Below are positions 37,664-46,694 of a DNA stretch of 53,954 bases, in pieces. The notes under the pieces are model-generated. The model worked only from the letters and a program-made list of their open reading frames with translations, was not told the origin of the DNA and made no database searches. How positions within the stretch are numbered: the stretch's first letter is position 1; each line of letters opens with the position of its first letter. The position numbers and the translations under genes are program-made. Where the stretch lies: contig JALXAG010000151.1 in assembly GCA_026992315.1 (NCBI GenBank), positions 1 through 53,954 of the forward strand, written 5' to 3'. The DNA is from Sneathiellales bacterium. GTDB taxonomy: Bacteria > Pseudomonadota > Alphaproteobacteria > Minwuiales > Minwuiaceae.

Positions 37664-38686
37664 ATGAACGGCATGGAAAACAACGTTGCAGCCCCCGTGG
37701 CGGATACCGCGCCCGCCCTGCTGGAGGTTCGTTCCCTCAGGGTGGAGTTTCCGACGCGCCGGGGCACGCTGGTTGCGGTCGACGATGTCAGCTTCTCGCT
37801 GCGCGCGGGCGAAATTCTCGGCGTCGTCGGCGAATCGGGGGCGGGTAAATCGATGACCGGCACGGCGATCATCGGCTTGCTGGAGCCGCCGGGGCGCATC
37901 GCCGGCGGGGAAATCCTGCTCGAGGGGCGGCGGATCGACAATCTCGATTACGAACGGATGCGCCGTATCCGCGGCAAGGAGATCGGCGCGATTTTTCAGG
38001 ATCCGCTGACCAGCCTCAACCCGCTCTATACGGTGGGGCGTCAATTGGTGGAGACGATCCGCACCCATCTGACGATGACCGAGGCCCAGGCGCGCCGCCA
38101 TGCCCTGGACATGCTCAAGGAGGTGGGGATTCCGGCGGCGGAGGAGCGGATCGATCATTACCCCCATCAATTCTCCGGCGGTATGCGCCAGCGGGTGGTG
38201 ATCGCCCTGGCGCTTTGTGCCGGGCCGAAGCTGGTTATCGCCGATGAACCGACCACGGCGCTGGATGTGTCGATACAGGCGCAGATCATCACCCTGCTCA
38301 AGCGGCTGTGCCGCGATCATGGCACGGCGGTGATGCTGGTCACCCATGACATGGGGGTGATTGCAGAAGCAGCGGACCGCGTGGCGGTGATGTATGCGGG
38401 GCGGCTGGTCGAAATCGGCCCGGCCCAGGCGGTGATCCGGGATGCCCATCATCCCTATACACGGGGGTTGATGGGATCCATTCCGACCATCGGGCGCGAT
38501 GTCGAACGGCTGGAGCAGATCGACGGTTCGATGCCGCGCCTCGATGCCATTCCGCCGGGCTGTGCCTTCAATCCCCGTTGCCGGCAGCGTTTCGGACGTT
38601 GCGAGCGCGAGAAACCGTCCCTGATCGGTCAGGGGGACCGCGCCGTCGCCTGCTGGTTACACGAACAGGGGGAGGGCGCGTCATGA
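37664..38686 (+). CDS. Dpp/Opp-type ABC transporter ATP-binding protein (DppD-like)
   Basis: 'GVVGESGAGKSMTGTAIIGLL', 'FSGGMRQRVVIALALCAGPKLVIADEPTTALDVSIQAQI', 'PGCAFNPRCRQRFGRC'. Confidence 0.97.
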   Translation: MNGMENNVAAPVADTAPALLEVRSLRVEFPTRRGTLVAVDDVSFSLRAGEILGVVGESGAGKSMTGTAIIGLLEPPGRIAGGEILLEGRRIDNLDYERMRRIRGKEIGAIFQDPLTSLNPLYTVGRQLVETIRTHLTMTEAQARRHALDMLKEVGIPAAEERIDHYPHQFSGGMRQRVVIALALCAGPKLVIADEPTTALDVSIQAQIITLLKRLCRDHGTAVMLVTHDMGVIAEAADRVAVMYAGRLVEIGPAQAVIRDAHHPYTRGLMGSIPTIGRDVERLEQIDGSMPRLDAIPPGCAFNPRCRQRFGRCEREKPSLIGQGDRAVACWLHEQGEGAS

Positions 38687-39723
38687 GCGAGGATCTGAAC
38701 CGTGAACGCGACGGCGAGGCATTCGTTCTCCGTGTCGAGGGGCTGACGCGTTACTTCGATGTCTCCCCGCCATGGCTCAATCGCGTGATCGAACGGACCG
38801 GCAAGCGGATCGTCAGGGCGGTCGATGGCGTCGATTTCGCCATCCGCAAGGGGGAGACCTTCAGCCTGGTCGGCGAATCCGGTTGCGGCAAGTCCACCGT
38901 GGCGCGGCTGATTTCCGGTCTGTACGAGCCCAGCGCCGGGGCCATGCATTTCGGCAGGCGCGGCGACAGCGGCGAAAAACTGCGGGTGCAGATGATTTTT
39001 CAGGATCCCTATGCCTCGCTCAATCCGCGCTGGCGGGTTGCCGATATCGTTGCCGAACCGATCCGCGTCTACAATCTTTGTCCCGATGCCGCCTCCCGCC
39101 GCCGCCGGGTGGGAGAGCTGCTGGAGCAGGTCGGCCTGTCCGCCAGCGACGGCGAGAAGTTTCCCCATGAATTTTCGGGCGGGCAGCGCCAGCGCATTTC
39201 CATCGCGCGGGCCTTGGCGGGGGAGCCTGATTTTCTGGTCTGCGATGAGCCGACATCGGCGCTGGATGTTTCGGTACAGGCGCAGATCCTCAATCTGATG
39301 AAGGACCTGCAACGCGAATACGGGCTGACCTATCTGTTCATCAGCCATGATCTGGCGGTGGTGTATCATATTTCCACCACCGTCGGGGTGATGTATCTGG
39401 GCCGTCTGGTGGAATGGGCGGAAAAAAAGACGCTGTTTTCCGATCCCCGCCATCCCTATACGCGGATGCTGCTGGCGGCGATCCCCGATCTGGGGATGAG
39501 CGGCAAACCCCGCACGCCGGTGGCCGGCGAGGTGCCGAGCCCGATCAATCCGCCGCCGGGCTGCGCCTTTCATCCGCGCTGCCCCTTCGCCGAGGAGCGC
39601 TGCCGCCGGGAAGTGCCGCAGATGCGTTCCGTCGGCGGGCGCTATGTTTCCTGCCACGGGGTTGAGGAGGGGCGGATTCCCGATGAGGACGCGCTCGTGC
39701 CGATGAATGGAGAGAGGCAATGA
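38683..39723 (+). CDS. Dpp/Opp-type ABC transporter ATP-binding protein (DppF-like)
   Basis: 'LVGESGCGKSTVARLISGLYEPSAG', '[39 protein letters not shown]', 'PGCAFHPRCPFAEERC'. Confidence 0.97.
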   Translation: MSEDLNRERDGEAFVLRVEGLTRYFDVSPPWLNRVIERTGKRIVRAVDGVDFAIRKGETFSLVGESGCGKSTVARLISGLYEPSAGAMHFGRRGDSGEKLRVQMIFQDPYASLNPRWRVADIVAEPIRVYNLCPDAASRRRRVGELLEQVGLSASDGEKFPHEFSGGQRQRISIARALAGEPDFLVCDEPTSALDVSVQAQILNLMKDLQREYGLTYLFISHDLAVVYHISTTVGVMYLGRLVEWAEKKTLFSDPRHPYTRMLLAAIPDLGMSGKPRTPVAGEVPSPINPPPGCAFHPRCPFAEERCRREVPQMRSVGGRYVSCHGVEEGRIPDEDALVPMNGERQ

Positions 39724-40889
39724 ACAAGCCCGTTTTTCCCGAAGAGATCGTTCGTGACATGACGGAGTGGCGCCGCGATATTCATCGCCATCCCGAAACG
39801 GCCTTCGAGGAGGAGCGGACGGCGCGGATCGTCGCCGGGTTGCTTGAAAGCTGGGGGATCGAGGTGCATCGCGGCCTGGCGCGCACCGGTGTCGTCGGGA
39901 CCCTGAAGGTCGGCAGTTCCCCGCGCTGTATCGGCCTGCGCGCCGATCTGGATGCGCTGGATCTGGAGGAAATGACCAATGTGCCCTGGTCCTCCACCAT
40001 CCGGGGCAAGATGCATGCCTGCGGTCACGACGGTCATACGGCGATGCTGTTGGGGGCGGCGCGTTATCTGGCCGAAACCCGCCGTTTCGACGGCACGGTG
40101 CGTTTCATCTTTCAGCCGGCGGAAGAAAATGTCGCCGGCGGGCGGCGCATGATCGAGGACGGGCTGTTCGAACTGTTTCCTGTCGATGCCGTTTACGGCA
40201 TGCATAACATGCCGGGGCTGCCCGTGGGAGAATTCGCCATCCGCAAGGGGCCGCTGATGGCGGCCGCGGATTTCTTCCGCCTGAAAATCACCGGTCGGGG
40301 CGGGCACGGGGCCTTTCCTCACGAAAGCCGCGATCCGATCGTGGCGGCGGCGCAGATCGTCTCGGCCTGGCAGGGTATTGTCAGCCGTAATACGGATCCG
40401 ATGAAGGCCGCCGTGATCAGCGTCACCCGCATTCATGGCGGCGAGACCGGCAATGTCATCCCCGAGGAGGTGGAACTGGCCGGCACCACCCGCAGCTTCG
40501 AACCCGCCGTGCAGGATATGATCGAGGAACGCATGCGCATCACCGCCGAAGGCATCGCCCTTGCCTGCGGTGTGGCGGCGGAACTGGAATACGAACGCCG
40601 CTATTGCGCCACCATCAACAGCGAGCGGGAAACGGAGGTCGCCGTGAAGACGGCGGCGGCCCTCGTCGGGCGGGGGCAGGTGAATGCGGATACGCCGCCG
40701 GTCATGGGGGCGGAGGATTTCGGCTGGATGCTGCGCGAACGCCCGGGTGCCTTTATCTTCATCGGTAACGGAACCGAAAAAGGCGGTTGCATGATCCACA
40801 ACCCCCATTACGATTTCAATGACGATATTCTGCCTCTTGGCGCGGCCTATTGGTGCCGCCTTGTCGAAGGGCAGCTCGGTAAAGGGTAA
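39720..40889 (+). CDS. M20 aminoacylase/amidohydrolase family protein
   Basis: 'WRRDIHRHPETAFEEERTA', 'GKMHACGHDGHTAMLLGAARYLAE', 'FIFQPAEENVAGGRRMIEDG', 'GRGGHGAFPHESRDPI', 'PPVMGAEDFGWML'. Confidence 0.96.
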   Translation: MNKPVFPEEIVRDMTEWRRDIHRHPETAFEEERTARIVAGLLESWGIEVHRGLARTGVVGTLKVGSSPRCIGLRADLDALDLEEMTNVPWSSTIRGKMHACGHDGHTAMLLGAARYLAETRRFDGTVRFIFQPAEENVAGGRRMIEDGLFELFPVDAVYGMHNMPGLPVGEFAIRKGPLMAAADFFRLKITGRGGHGAFPHESRDPIVAAAQIVSAWQGIVSRNTDPMKAAVISVTRIHGGETGNVIPEEVELAGTTRSFEPAVQDMIEERMRITAEGIALACGVAAELEYERRYCATINSERETEVAVKTAAALVGRGQVNADTPPVMGAEDFGWMLRERPGAFIFIGNGTEKGGCMIHNPHYDFNDDILPLGAAYWCRLVEGQLGKG

Positions 40890-40965
40890 GCATTGAATCA
40901 GGGGTGATGGTAGCAATGCAAAGCGGCGGTCTGTATAATTGGCTGAAATGCAATATATGCATGAA
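40863..40965 (+). repeat. Direct repeat A, copy 1 (M20 3' end + intergenic + paralog 1 N-terminus)
   Basis: gtcgaagggcagctcggtaaagggtaagcattgaatcaggggtgatggtagcaatg...caatatatgcatgaa; about 10 mismatches and two 1-nt indels versus 41531..41635. Confidence 0.92.
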
Positions 40966-41557
40966 GCATTACAATAAAATATATATATTTTATATGCTTG
41001 TATGGGCATCATATACTTTATTTATAGTTAGTTTTGTATTATCCTATGATGAGAGCCAAAAATTGATGATTTATAAATATTTCCAATTATTCGATATGAA
41101 ATTTATTGAAGATTTTATTGCAAGTTTTTCATATTTCAATGATCCTTTTCGTGTGGCGGGGTTAACGGTAATAATTTTTCCTATTGTTTTGCTTAATATT
41201 TTTCATATTGTTTTCATACCTGTGCTTAAAAGAAAACTTAAATTGAATTACCATAGGGGCATTGGTTATCTTTGTAGTATTTATGGTAAATATTTGTGTC
41301 ACGTGGTATCATATATATCGGTATTTTTTTTAGTATTATCTTTTATATATGTTTTTCGTTTGGCAGTATTGTACGATACATACAGTGACGATAAGTTTTA
41401 TAGCTTATCGGCTATGTTGTTTATGGGTGGTGCTTTTCTTTCCAATGTCCCATGTCTTGTCGTGGTGCTGAAATGGGATATCAAAACATTCCGGCACAGG
41501 TTGCGGCTTTTGCGGTACAGACGTCGCTTCGTCGAAGGGCGGCTCGGTAAAGGGTGA
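40907..41557 (+). CDS. Small AT-rich multi-TM membrane protein, paralog 1 (unknown family)
   Basis: About four hydrophobic segments, 'LYNWLKCNICMK' N-terminus, 'LKWDIKTFRHRLRLLRYRRR' basic tail; in-frame tail FVEGRLGKG. Paralogous to 41577..42206. Start could be GTG 40904 or ATG 40916. Confidence 0.75.
   Translation: MVAMQSGGLYNWLKCNICMKHYNKIYIFYMLVWASYTLFIVSFVLSYDESQKLMIYKYFQLFDMKFIEDFIASFSYFNDPFRVAGLTVIIFPIVLLNIFHIVFIPVLKRKLKLNYHRGIGYLCSIYGKYLCHVVSYISVFFLVLSFIYVFRLAVLYDTYSDDKFYSLSAMLFMGGAFLSNVPCLVVVLKWDIKTFRHRLRLLRYRRRFVEGRLGKG
41468..41527 (+). repeat. Direct repeat B, copy 1 (paralog 3' coding end)
   Basis: 60 bp, 59/60 identical to 42135..42194. Confidence 0.92.
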
Positions 41558-41635
41558 GCGTTGAATTCAGGGGTGTATGGTAACAATGCATAGAGGCACT
41601 CTGTATGATTGGCTAAAATGCAATATATGCATGAA
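41531..41635 (+). repeat. Direct repeat A, copy 2
   Basis: gtcgaagggcggctcggtaaagggtgagcgttgaattcaggggtgtatggtaacaatg...caatatatgcatgaa. Confidence 0.92.
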
Positions 41636-42206
41636 ATATAACGGAATATTATATTTGTTGTTTAGATTTATTTTTGTTCCATATGCTTTATTTATGTTAT
41701 ATTTAGTTGTATTTTATAATCAACCAACGGAAATGGTTTATATATACTACCAATTATTTGATATAAAATCTGTTGAGGAATTTATTGCAAGTTTTTCGTA
41801 CTTCAGAAATCCCCTGCGTGTGGCAGAGTTGACGGTTGTAATTCTCCCCATTTTATTTTTCAACATTATTAGCTTGTTATTTGTTCTGTTGTTTAAGAGA
41901 AAGTATAAAAAAAGGTATTATGACATGCTGTCAAAGAGATATAAAATAAGAGGAATGCGTTATGCGCATGAAACATTTTTTATAGGTGCGATTGTCATTT
42001 TTGGATCCCTTGTTTTCTTTTTGTACTTTTTGTTGAATTATAGTTCGTATGATAATTCTGATTATACTAATATCTCGATGTATTTGCTTTTAATGGGGTT
42101 TTTCTTTTCGAATATCCCGTTTTTTGTCGTAACGCTGAAATGGGATATCAAAACATTTCGGCACAGGTTGCGGCTTTTGCGGTACAGACGTCGCCGTTCG
42201 GTATGA
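41577..42206 (+). CDS. Small AT-rich multi-TM membrane protein, paralog 2 (unknown family)
   Basis: Same architecture as 40907..41557 with 'LYDWLKCNICMK', 'EEFIASFSYFRNPLRVAELTV', 'LKWDIKTFRHRLRLLRYRRR', ending RRSV. Confidence 0.75.
   Translation: MVTMHRGTLYDWLKCNICMKYNGILYLLFRFIFVPYALFMLYLVVFYNQPTEMVYIYYQLFDIKSVEEFIASFSYFRNPLRVAELTVVILPILFFNIISLLFVLLFKRKYKKRYYDMLSKRYKIRGMRYAHETFFIGAIVIFGSLVFFLYFLLNYSSYDNSDYTNISMYLLLMGFFFSNIPFFVVTLKWDIKTFRHRLRLLRYRRRRSV
42135..42194 (+). repeat. Direct repeat B, copy 2
   Basis: ctgaaatgggatatcaaaacatttcggcacaggttgcggcttttgcggtacagacgtcgc. Confidence 0.92.
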
Positions 42207-42282
42207 AGCCGGTCGTCAGGGGCCGGATGCTGAGCTGATTGTCAATCCGGAAAAGGCTTGAGATCGGCCGCAGCCGGAATTT

Positions 42283-43107
42283 TCATGCCAGGTGCAGGCG
42301 CATGTTTTCCCGGGCAACGATGTTGCCTTCCCAGGCAAAGCGCGCCTCTTCTTCCAGCCGTTCCATGAAGCGGTCCTCATGGTCGGGGTCGTGGTGGAAA
42401 ATGGCTAACCGTTTGACACCGGCGGCCTGGCACAGGCGCATGCCCTCCTGCCAGGTGGAATGCCCCCAGCCGATTTTGGCGGGAAATTCCTTATCCGTAT
42501 AGGTGCTGTCGTAAATGACCAGGTCGGCCCCTTCGATCAGGGCGAGGATGTTTTCATCCGGTTTGCCCGGGACGTGCTCGGTATCGGTCACATAACAGAG
42601 CGATTTGCCGCGATAGGTGATGCGGTAGCCCGTCGCCCCGTCGGGATGGTTCAGCGCGATCGTGCGGATGGCGATGCCGCGCATGATCTCGAAATCTTCG
42701 CCGGCACGGAAATCCTCGAAGCTCATGCGGGCCTTCATGATATCGAGCGGCACGGGAAAGGTCGGCTGGGCCATCTGGCTGGAGAGTACCGAGCGCACGC
42801 CGCCGCGGTCCGAGAGATGACCCGCCATGATGGTGTAGGCATGGTCCTCGCGAAAGGCCGGGGCGAAGAAAGGGAAGCCGTTGATGTGATCCCAATGGGT
42901 GTGCGAAAGCAGGATATGCGCATTGTTGACGTTCTTGCGCATCAGCCAATGGCCGAGATTGCGGATCCCGGTGCCGGCATCGAGGATGATGCGCTGCCCG
43001 CCCAATGCCAGTTCGACACAGCTTGTATTACCGCCGAAGGCGACATGTCGGGAACCGGGCGTGGCGATGCTGCCGCGCACCCCCCAGAACTTGACCTTGA
43101 ATGCCAT
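42283..43107 (-). CDS. MBL-fold metallo-hydrolase
   Basis: 'GVRGSIATPGSRHVAFGGNTSCVEL', 'LLSHTHWDHINGFPFF', 'DLVIYDSTYTDKEF', 'IFHHDPDHEDRFM'. Confidence 0.93.
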   Translation of the reverse strand: MAFKVKFWGVRGSIATPGSRHVAFGGNTSCVELALGGQRIILDAGTGIRNLGHWLMRKNVNNAHILLSHTHWDHINGFPFFAPAFREDHAYTIMAGHLSDRGGVRSVLSSQMAQPTFPVPLDIMKARMSFEDFRAGEDFEIMRGIAIRTIALNHPDGATGYRITYRGKSLCYVTDTEHVPGKPDENILALIEGADLVIYDSTYTDKEFPAKIGWGHSTWQEGMRLCQAAGVKRLAIFHHDPDHEDRFMERLEEEARFAWEGNIVARENMRLHLA

Positions 43108-43320
43108 TATTTATCCTGTTCACAGATGCCTTTTCATGCGGGCGTTTGTTATGGCTGTCACAATTTCATATCTGTAGCCGCGAATATGTGATCCCCGTCA
43201 CATTCAACGGTAATATCCTGACACTGTTAAGAAATTTTTATTTTTCCCCCGAAAGAATGCCATGAGACATGGCGAGGGCGGGGAAAGTCGGGCTTGTTTT
43301 GTATGGTTTCCGTCGGTATT

Positions 43321-43334
43321 ATTTGTATACAAAT
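43321..43334. promoter_or_regulatory. 14-bp perfect palindrome atttgtatacaaat (GntR/FCD-like operator candidate)
   Basis: Self-reverse-complementary; core TTGTATACAA fits TNGTNNNACNA. Confidence 0.45.
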
Positions 43335-43633
43335 GAAAAAAATGAATGAATTTCTCATTGTCCCGTGGCAGCCAGTGCATTATTTACATTTTTGAAAACG
43401 GTATATTCACGATTACCAGTTATATAGTGTTAAATTAATGGCGCCGGCAGGTTCCGCCGTTTGGGACTATTGTCCGCCGCACTTGTGCCCAAGGATGGCC
43501 GGGTGTATTCGGTGGATGCCGGCGGCAGACGATTTGACCTCGGTCATGGTGCCGGCAGTGGGTATATGGTTTTCGCTGTTCGTGTTTTTCGCCGCCATGG
43601 CAATCCATGGCGCTATGCAAGGCAGGTTCGCTC

Positions 43634-45505
43634 ATGACAGATCTTCAGGTCGCCACGGCCGGCAATACCGCTTCTTCCCGGCGGAAACTGGATTCCGTGG
43701 TCGTACGTTTCGCCGGCGATTCAGGCGACGGTATCCAGGTAACGGGCGGGCAGTTCACGCTTGCCACGGCGCTGGCGGGCAATGATCTGGCCACCTTCCC
43801 CGATTACCCGGCGGAAATCCGCGCCCCCGTCGGCACGACCTTCGGCGTTTCGGCATTTCAGATTCATTTCGGCGATCGCAGTGTCAAGACCGCAGGCGAT
43901 GCGCCCGACACGCTGATCGCCTTCAACCCGGCGGCGCTGAAGGTCAATCTGCCGCGCCTGCCCAAGGGGGGCTTGCTGATCGTCGATGAAGGCAGCTTCA
44001 ACGAACGTAATTTCAAGAAGGCCGAAATTACCGCCAATCCGCTGGAGGACGGATCCCTCGACGATTACAATTTGATCCGCATCGATATCACCAAACGCAC
44101 GCTGGAAGCGGTAAAGCCATACGGTTTGTCGCAGAAGGAAGGGGTGCGCTGCAAGAATTTCTGGGCTCTGGGGCTGGTCTACTGGCTGTATGACCGCGAT
44201 CCCGCCCCGACCGAGGAATGGCTGAAGGCCAAGTTCAGGAACAACCCCAAGATCGCCGAGGCGAACATTGCCGCCATGCATGCCGGTCATGCCTATGGCG
44301 AAACGATGGAGCTGGATGGTTTCGGTGCCTATACGGTGCCCCCGGCCCCCATTGCGCCCGGCCAGTATCGCACGGTCACCGGGGCGGAGGCCATGGCCTG
44401 GGGGCTGGTGGTCGCCGCCGGGCTTGCGGATAAGGAGATGATGTTCGCCTCCTACCCCATCACGCCCGCTTCGGTCATCCTGCATCATCTGGCCCGCCTG
44501 AGCGATTATCGCGTCACCACCTTTCAGGCGGAGGATGAGATCGCGGCCGTCTGCGCGGCCATCGGCGCGTCATATGCCGGTTCCATCGGCGTTACCTCCA
44601 GCTCCGGCCCCGGCATCGCCCTGAAGGGGGAGGCACTGGGTCTGGCCGTTGCCGTCGAACTGCCTTTGGTGGTGGTCAATTCCCAGCGGGCGGGGCCATC
44701 CACCGGCATGCCGACCAAAACGGAACAGGCCGATCTTTTCCAGGCTGTCTTCGGGCGCAACGGCGATGCGCCGATGGCGGTGCTGGCCGTCCGTTCGCCG
44801 GGAGATGCCTTCGATGTGGCGGTGGAGGCGACACGCATTGCCCTGACCTATATGACGCCGGTGATGATCTTGACCGACGGCTATATCAACAATGCCGCCG
44901 AACCATGGAAGATTCCCGATGTCAGGAACATGGTGGCCATCGATGCGCCGTATCACACACAGGCGGAAGGTTTTCACCCCTTTGCCCGCGACCCGGAAAC
45001 CCTGGCCCGGCCCTGGGCCATTCCCGGCACGCCTGGGCTGGCGCACCGCATCGGGGGGATCGAGCGCGATGCGCTGACCGGCAATATCTCCTATGATCCG
45101 GCCAACCATCAGAAGATGACGGATCTGCGCGCCGCCAAGATCCGCGGCATCGCCAACAGCTACGGGCCGCTGGAAATGGCGGCCGGAAAACCCGGGGCGG
45201 CGCTGACGGTGGTTGGATGGGGCTCGACCTATGGCGCCGTCAACGAGGCCGTACAGGACCTGATCGGCGAGGGGGCCGATATCGCCCATGTGCATCTGCG
45301 CCATATCTGGCCGCTGCATCCCGATCTCGGCGATGTCCTGCGCCGTGCCGGCCGGGTCGTGGTGCCGGAAATGAACAATGGTCAGCTGTTGACCCTGCTA
45401 CGTTCCGAATATCTGATCGATGCCCGCCCCCTGGACCAGGTGACGGGGCAGCCGTTCAGGATCGGCAATCTGAAAGCGGCTTTCCGCCGCCATCTGGAGG
45501 CATGA
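43634..45505 (+). CDS. korA: 2-oxoacid:ferredoxin oxidoreductase subunit alpha (gamma-alpha fusion)
   Basis: 'VVRFAGDSGDGIQVTGGQFTLATALAGNDLATFPDYPAEIRAPVGTTFGVSAFQIHFG' (gamma domain), 'FASYPITPASVILHHLARL', 'SSSGPGIALKGEALGLAVAVELPLVVVNSQRAGPSTGMPTKTEQADL'. Confidence 0.95.
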   Translation: MTDLQVATAGNTASSRRKLDSVVVRFAGDSGDGIQVTGGQFTLATALAGNDLATFPDYPAEIRAPVGTTFGVSAFQIHFGDRSVKTAGDAPDTLIAFNPAALKVNLPRLPKGGLLIVDEGSFNERNFKKAEITANPLEDGSLDDYNLIRIDITKRTLEAVKPYGLSQKEGVRCKNFWALGLVYWLYDRDPAPTEEWLKAKFRNNPKIAEANIAAMHAGHAYGETMELDGFGAYTVPPAPIAPGQYRTVTGAEAMAWGLVVAAGLADKEMMFASYPITPASVILHHLARLSDYRVTTFQAEDEIAAVCAAIGASYAGSIGVTSSSGPGIALKGEALGLAVAVELPLVVVNSQRAGPSTGMPTKTEQADLFQAVFGRNGDAPMAVLAVRSPGDAFDVAVEATRIALTYMTPVMILTDGYINNAAEPWKIPDVRNMVAIDAPYHTQAEGFHPFARDPETLARPWAIPGTPGLAHRIGGIERDALTGNISYDPANHQKMTDLRAAKIRGIANSYGPLEMAAGKPGAALTVVGWGSTYGAVNEAVQDLIGEGADIAHVHLRHIWPLHPDLGDVLRRAGRVVVPEMNNGQLLTLLRSEYLIDARPLDQVTGQPFRIGNLKAAFRRHLEA

Positions 45506-45506
45506 A

Positions 45507-46547
45507 ATGAACATTGCCACTCCCGTCATGAAGCGGACAATCAAGGATTTCACCAGCGATCAGGAAGTGCGCTGGTGCCCCGGCTGCGGCGATTACGCCA
45601 TTCTCAAGGCGGTGCAGAAAACCCTGGTCGATATCGATGCCGACCCGGACCGGACGGTCTTTGTCTCGGGCATCGGCTGTGCGGCGCGTTTTCCCTATTA
45701 TGTCAGCACCTATGGTTTTCACACCATTCACGGGCGCGCGCCGGCCTTTGCCACCGGTATCAAGCTCAGCAATCCCGAACTCGATGTCTGGCTGATCACC
45801 GGCGATGGCGATGCGCTCTCCATCGGCGGCAATCATCTGGTGCATGTGCTGCGCCGCAATGTCGATATGCAGATCCTGCTGTTCAATAACGAGATCTACG
45901 GCCTGACCAAGGGGCAGTATTCCCCGACCACGCAGAAGGGGACGCGCACGCCCTCCTCGCCGCAGGGATCCGTGGATGCGCCCTTGTCCGCGACCCTGCT
46001 GGCCCTGGGGGCCGGGGCGCGTTTCGTCGCCCGCGGCATCGATCGCCTGCAGAAGGATCTGCCGGGCATTCTGGCCCGCGCCCATGCCCATAAGGGGGCA
46101 TCCTTCGTCGAGATCTACCAGAACTGCATCATCTATAACGACGGCGTGTTCGAGGGGCTGACGGAAAAGGGCATCGGCGAGGACCACCGCATCCTGCTCG
46201 AACACGGCAAGCCGATGATTTTCGGCCGCAACAGGGACAAGGGGCTGGTGCTGAACCATGACCGCCTTGCGCTGGAGGTCGTCGATCTGGGCGAAGGGGC
46301 CGATACCGGCCGCCTGCTGGTTCACGACGAAACCAACAAGACGATGGCGAGCATGCTGGCGGCCATGGAAGGCCCTGACATGCCGGTGGCCCTGGGGGTG
46401 CTGTACTGCAACCCGGATGCCAGTTACGAGCAGGAAGTAACCGCCAGGGAAAATCACGACCGTGTCGATGCCGACCGTCTGAACGCCATGCTGCGCCAGG
46501 GGCGCTGCTGGACGGTCGGCGAAGACGGCACAGGCAGCGGCGGGTAA
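45507..46547 (+). CDS. korB: 2-oxoacid:ferredoxin oxidoreductase subunit beta
   Basis: 'RWCPGCGDYAILKAVQKTL', 'GIGCAARFPYYVSTYGFHTIHGRAPAFATGIKLSNPELDVWLITGDGDALSIGGNHLVHVLRRN'. Confidence 0.96.
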   Translation: MNIATPVMKRTIKDFTSDQEVRWCPGCGDYAILKAVQKTLVDIDADPDRTVFVSGIGCAARFPYYVSTYGFHTIHGRAPAFATGIKLSNPELDVWLITGDGDALSIGGNHLVHVLRRNVDMQILLFNNEIYGLTKGQYSPTTQKGTRTPSSPQGSVDAPLSATLLALGAGARFVARGIDRLQKDLPGILARAHAHKGASFVEIYQNCIIYNDGVFEGLTEKGIGEDHRILLEHGKPMIFGRNRDKGLVLNHDRLALEVVDLGEGADTGRLLVHDETNKTMASMLAAMEGPDMPVALGVLYCNPDASYEQEVTARENHDRVDADRLNAMLRQGRCWTVGEDGTGSGG

Positions 46548-46694
46548 TGCCCCGGCCTGGTTCGCAAAGCGTTTGCCTTCTCAGAGGATAAAATGCATCT
46601 GCCCTCTTTTGTTATACGGGAAAAGCGCGTAGATTGCCCCTGTGGCTATGGGTTCGTTTTTCCAGGACGGTAAGAGGCTGGGCGTTATTCTGTA

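Noticed and set aside
40863-42206. Integrative element using the M20 3' end as an att site
   Set aside because: The duplicated gene end initially suggests attL/attR, but homology continues into the paralog N-termini and recurs at their 3' ends, and there is no integrase. Tandem duplication is simpler.
43438-43785. 115-aa + ORF with a hydrophobic N-terminus overlapping korA
   Set aside because: Its second half is out-of-frame korA sequence; no conserved small-protein motif could be supported.
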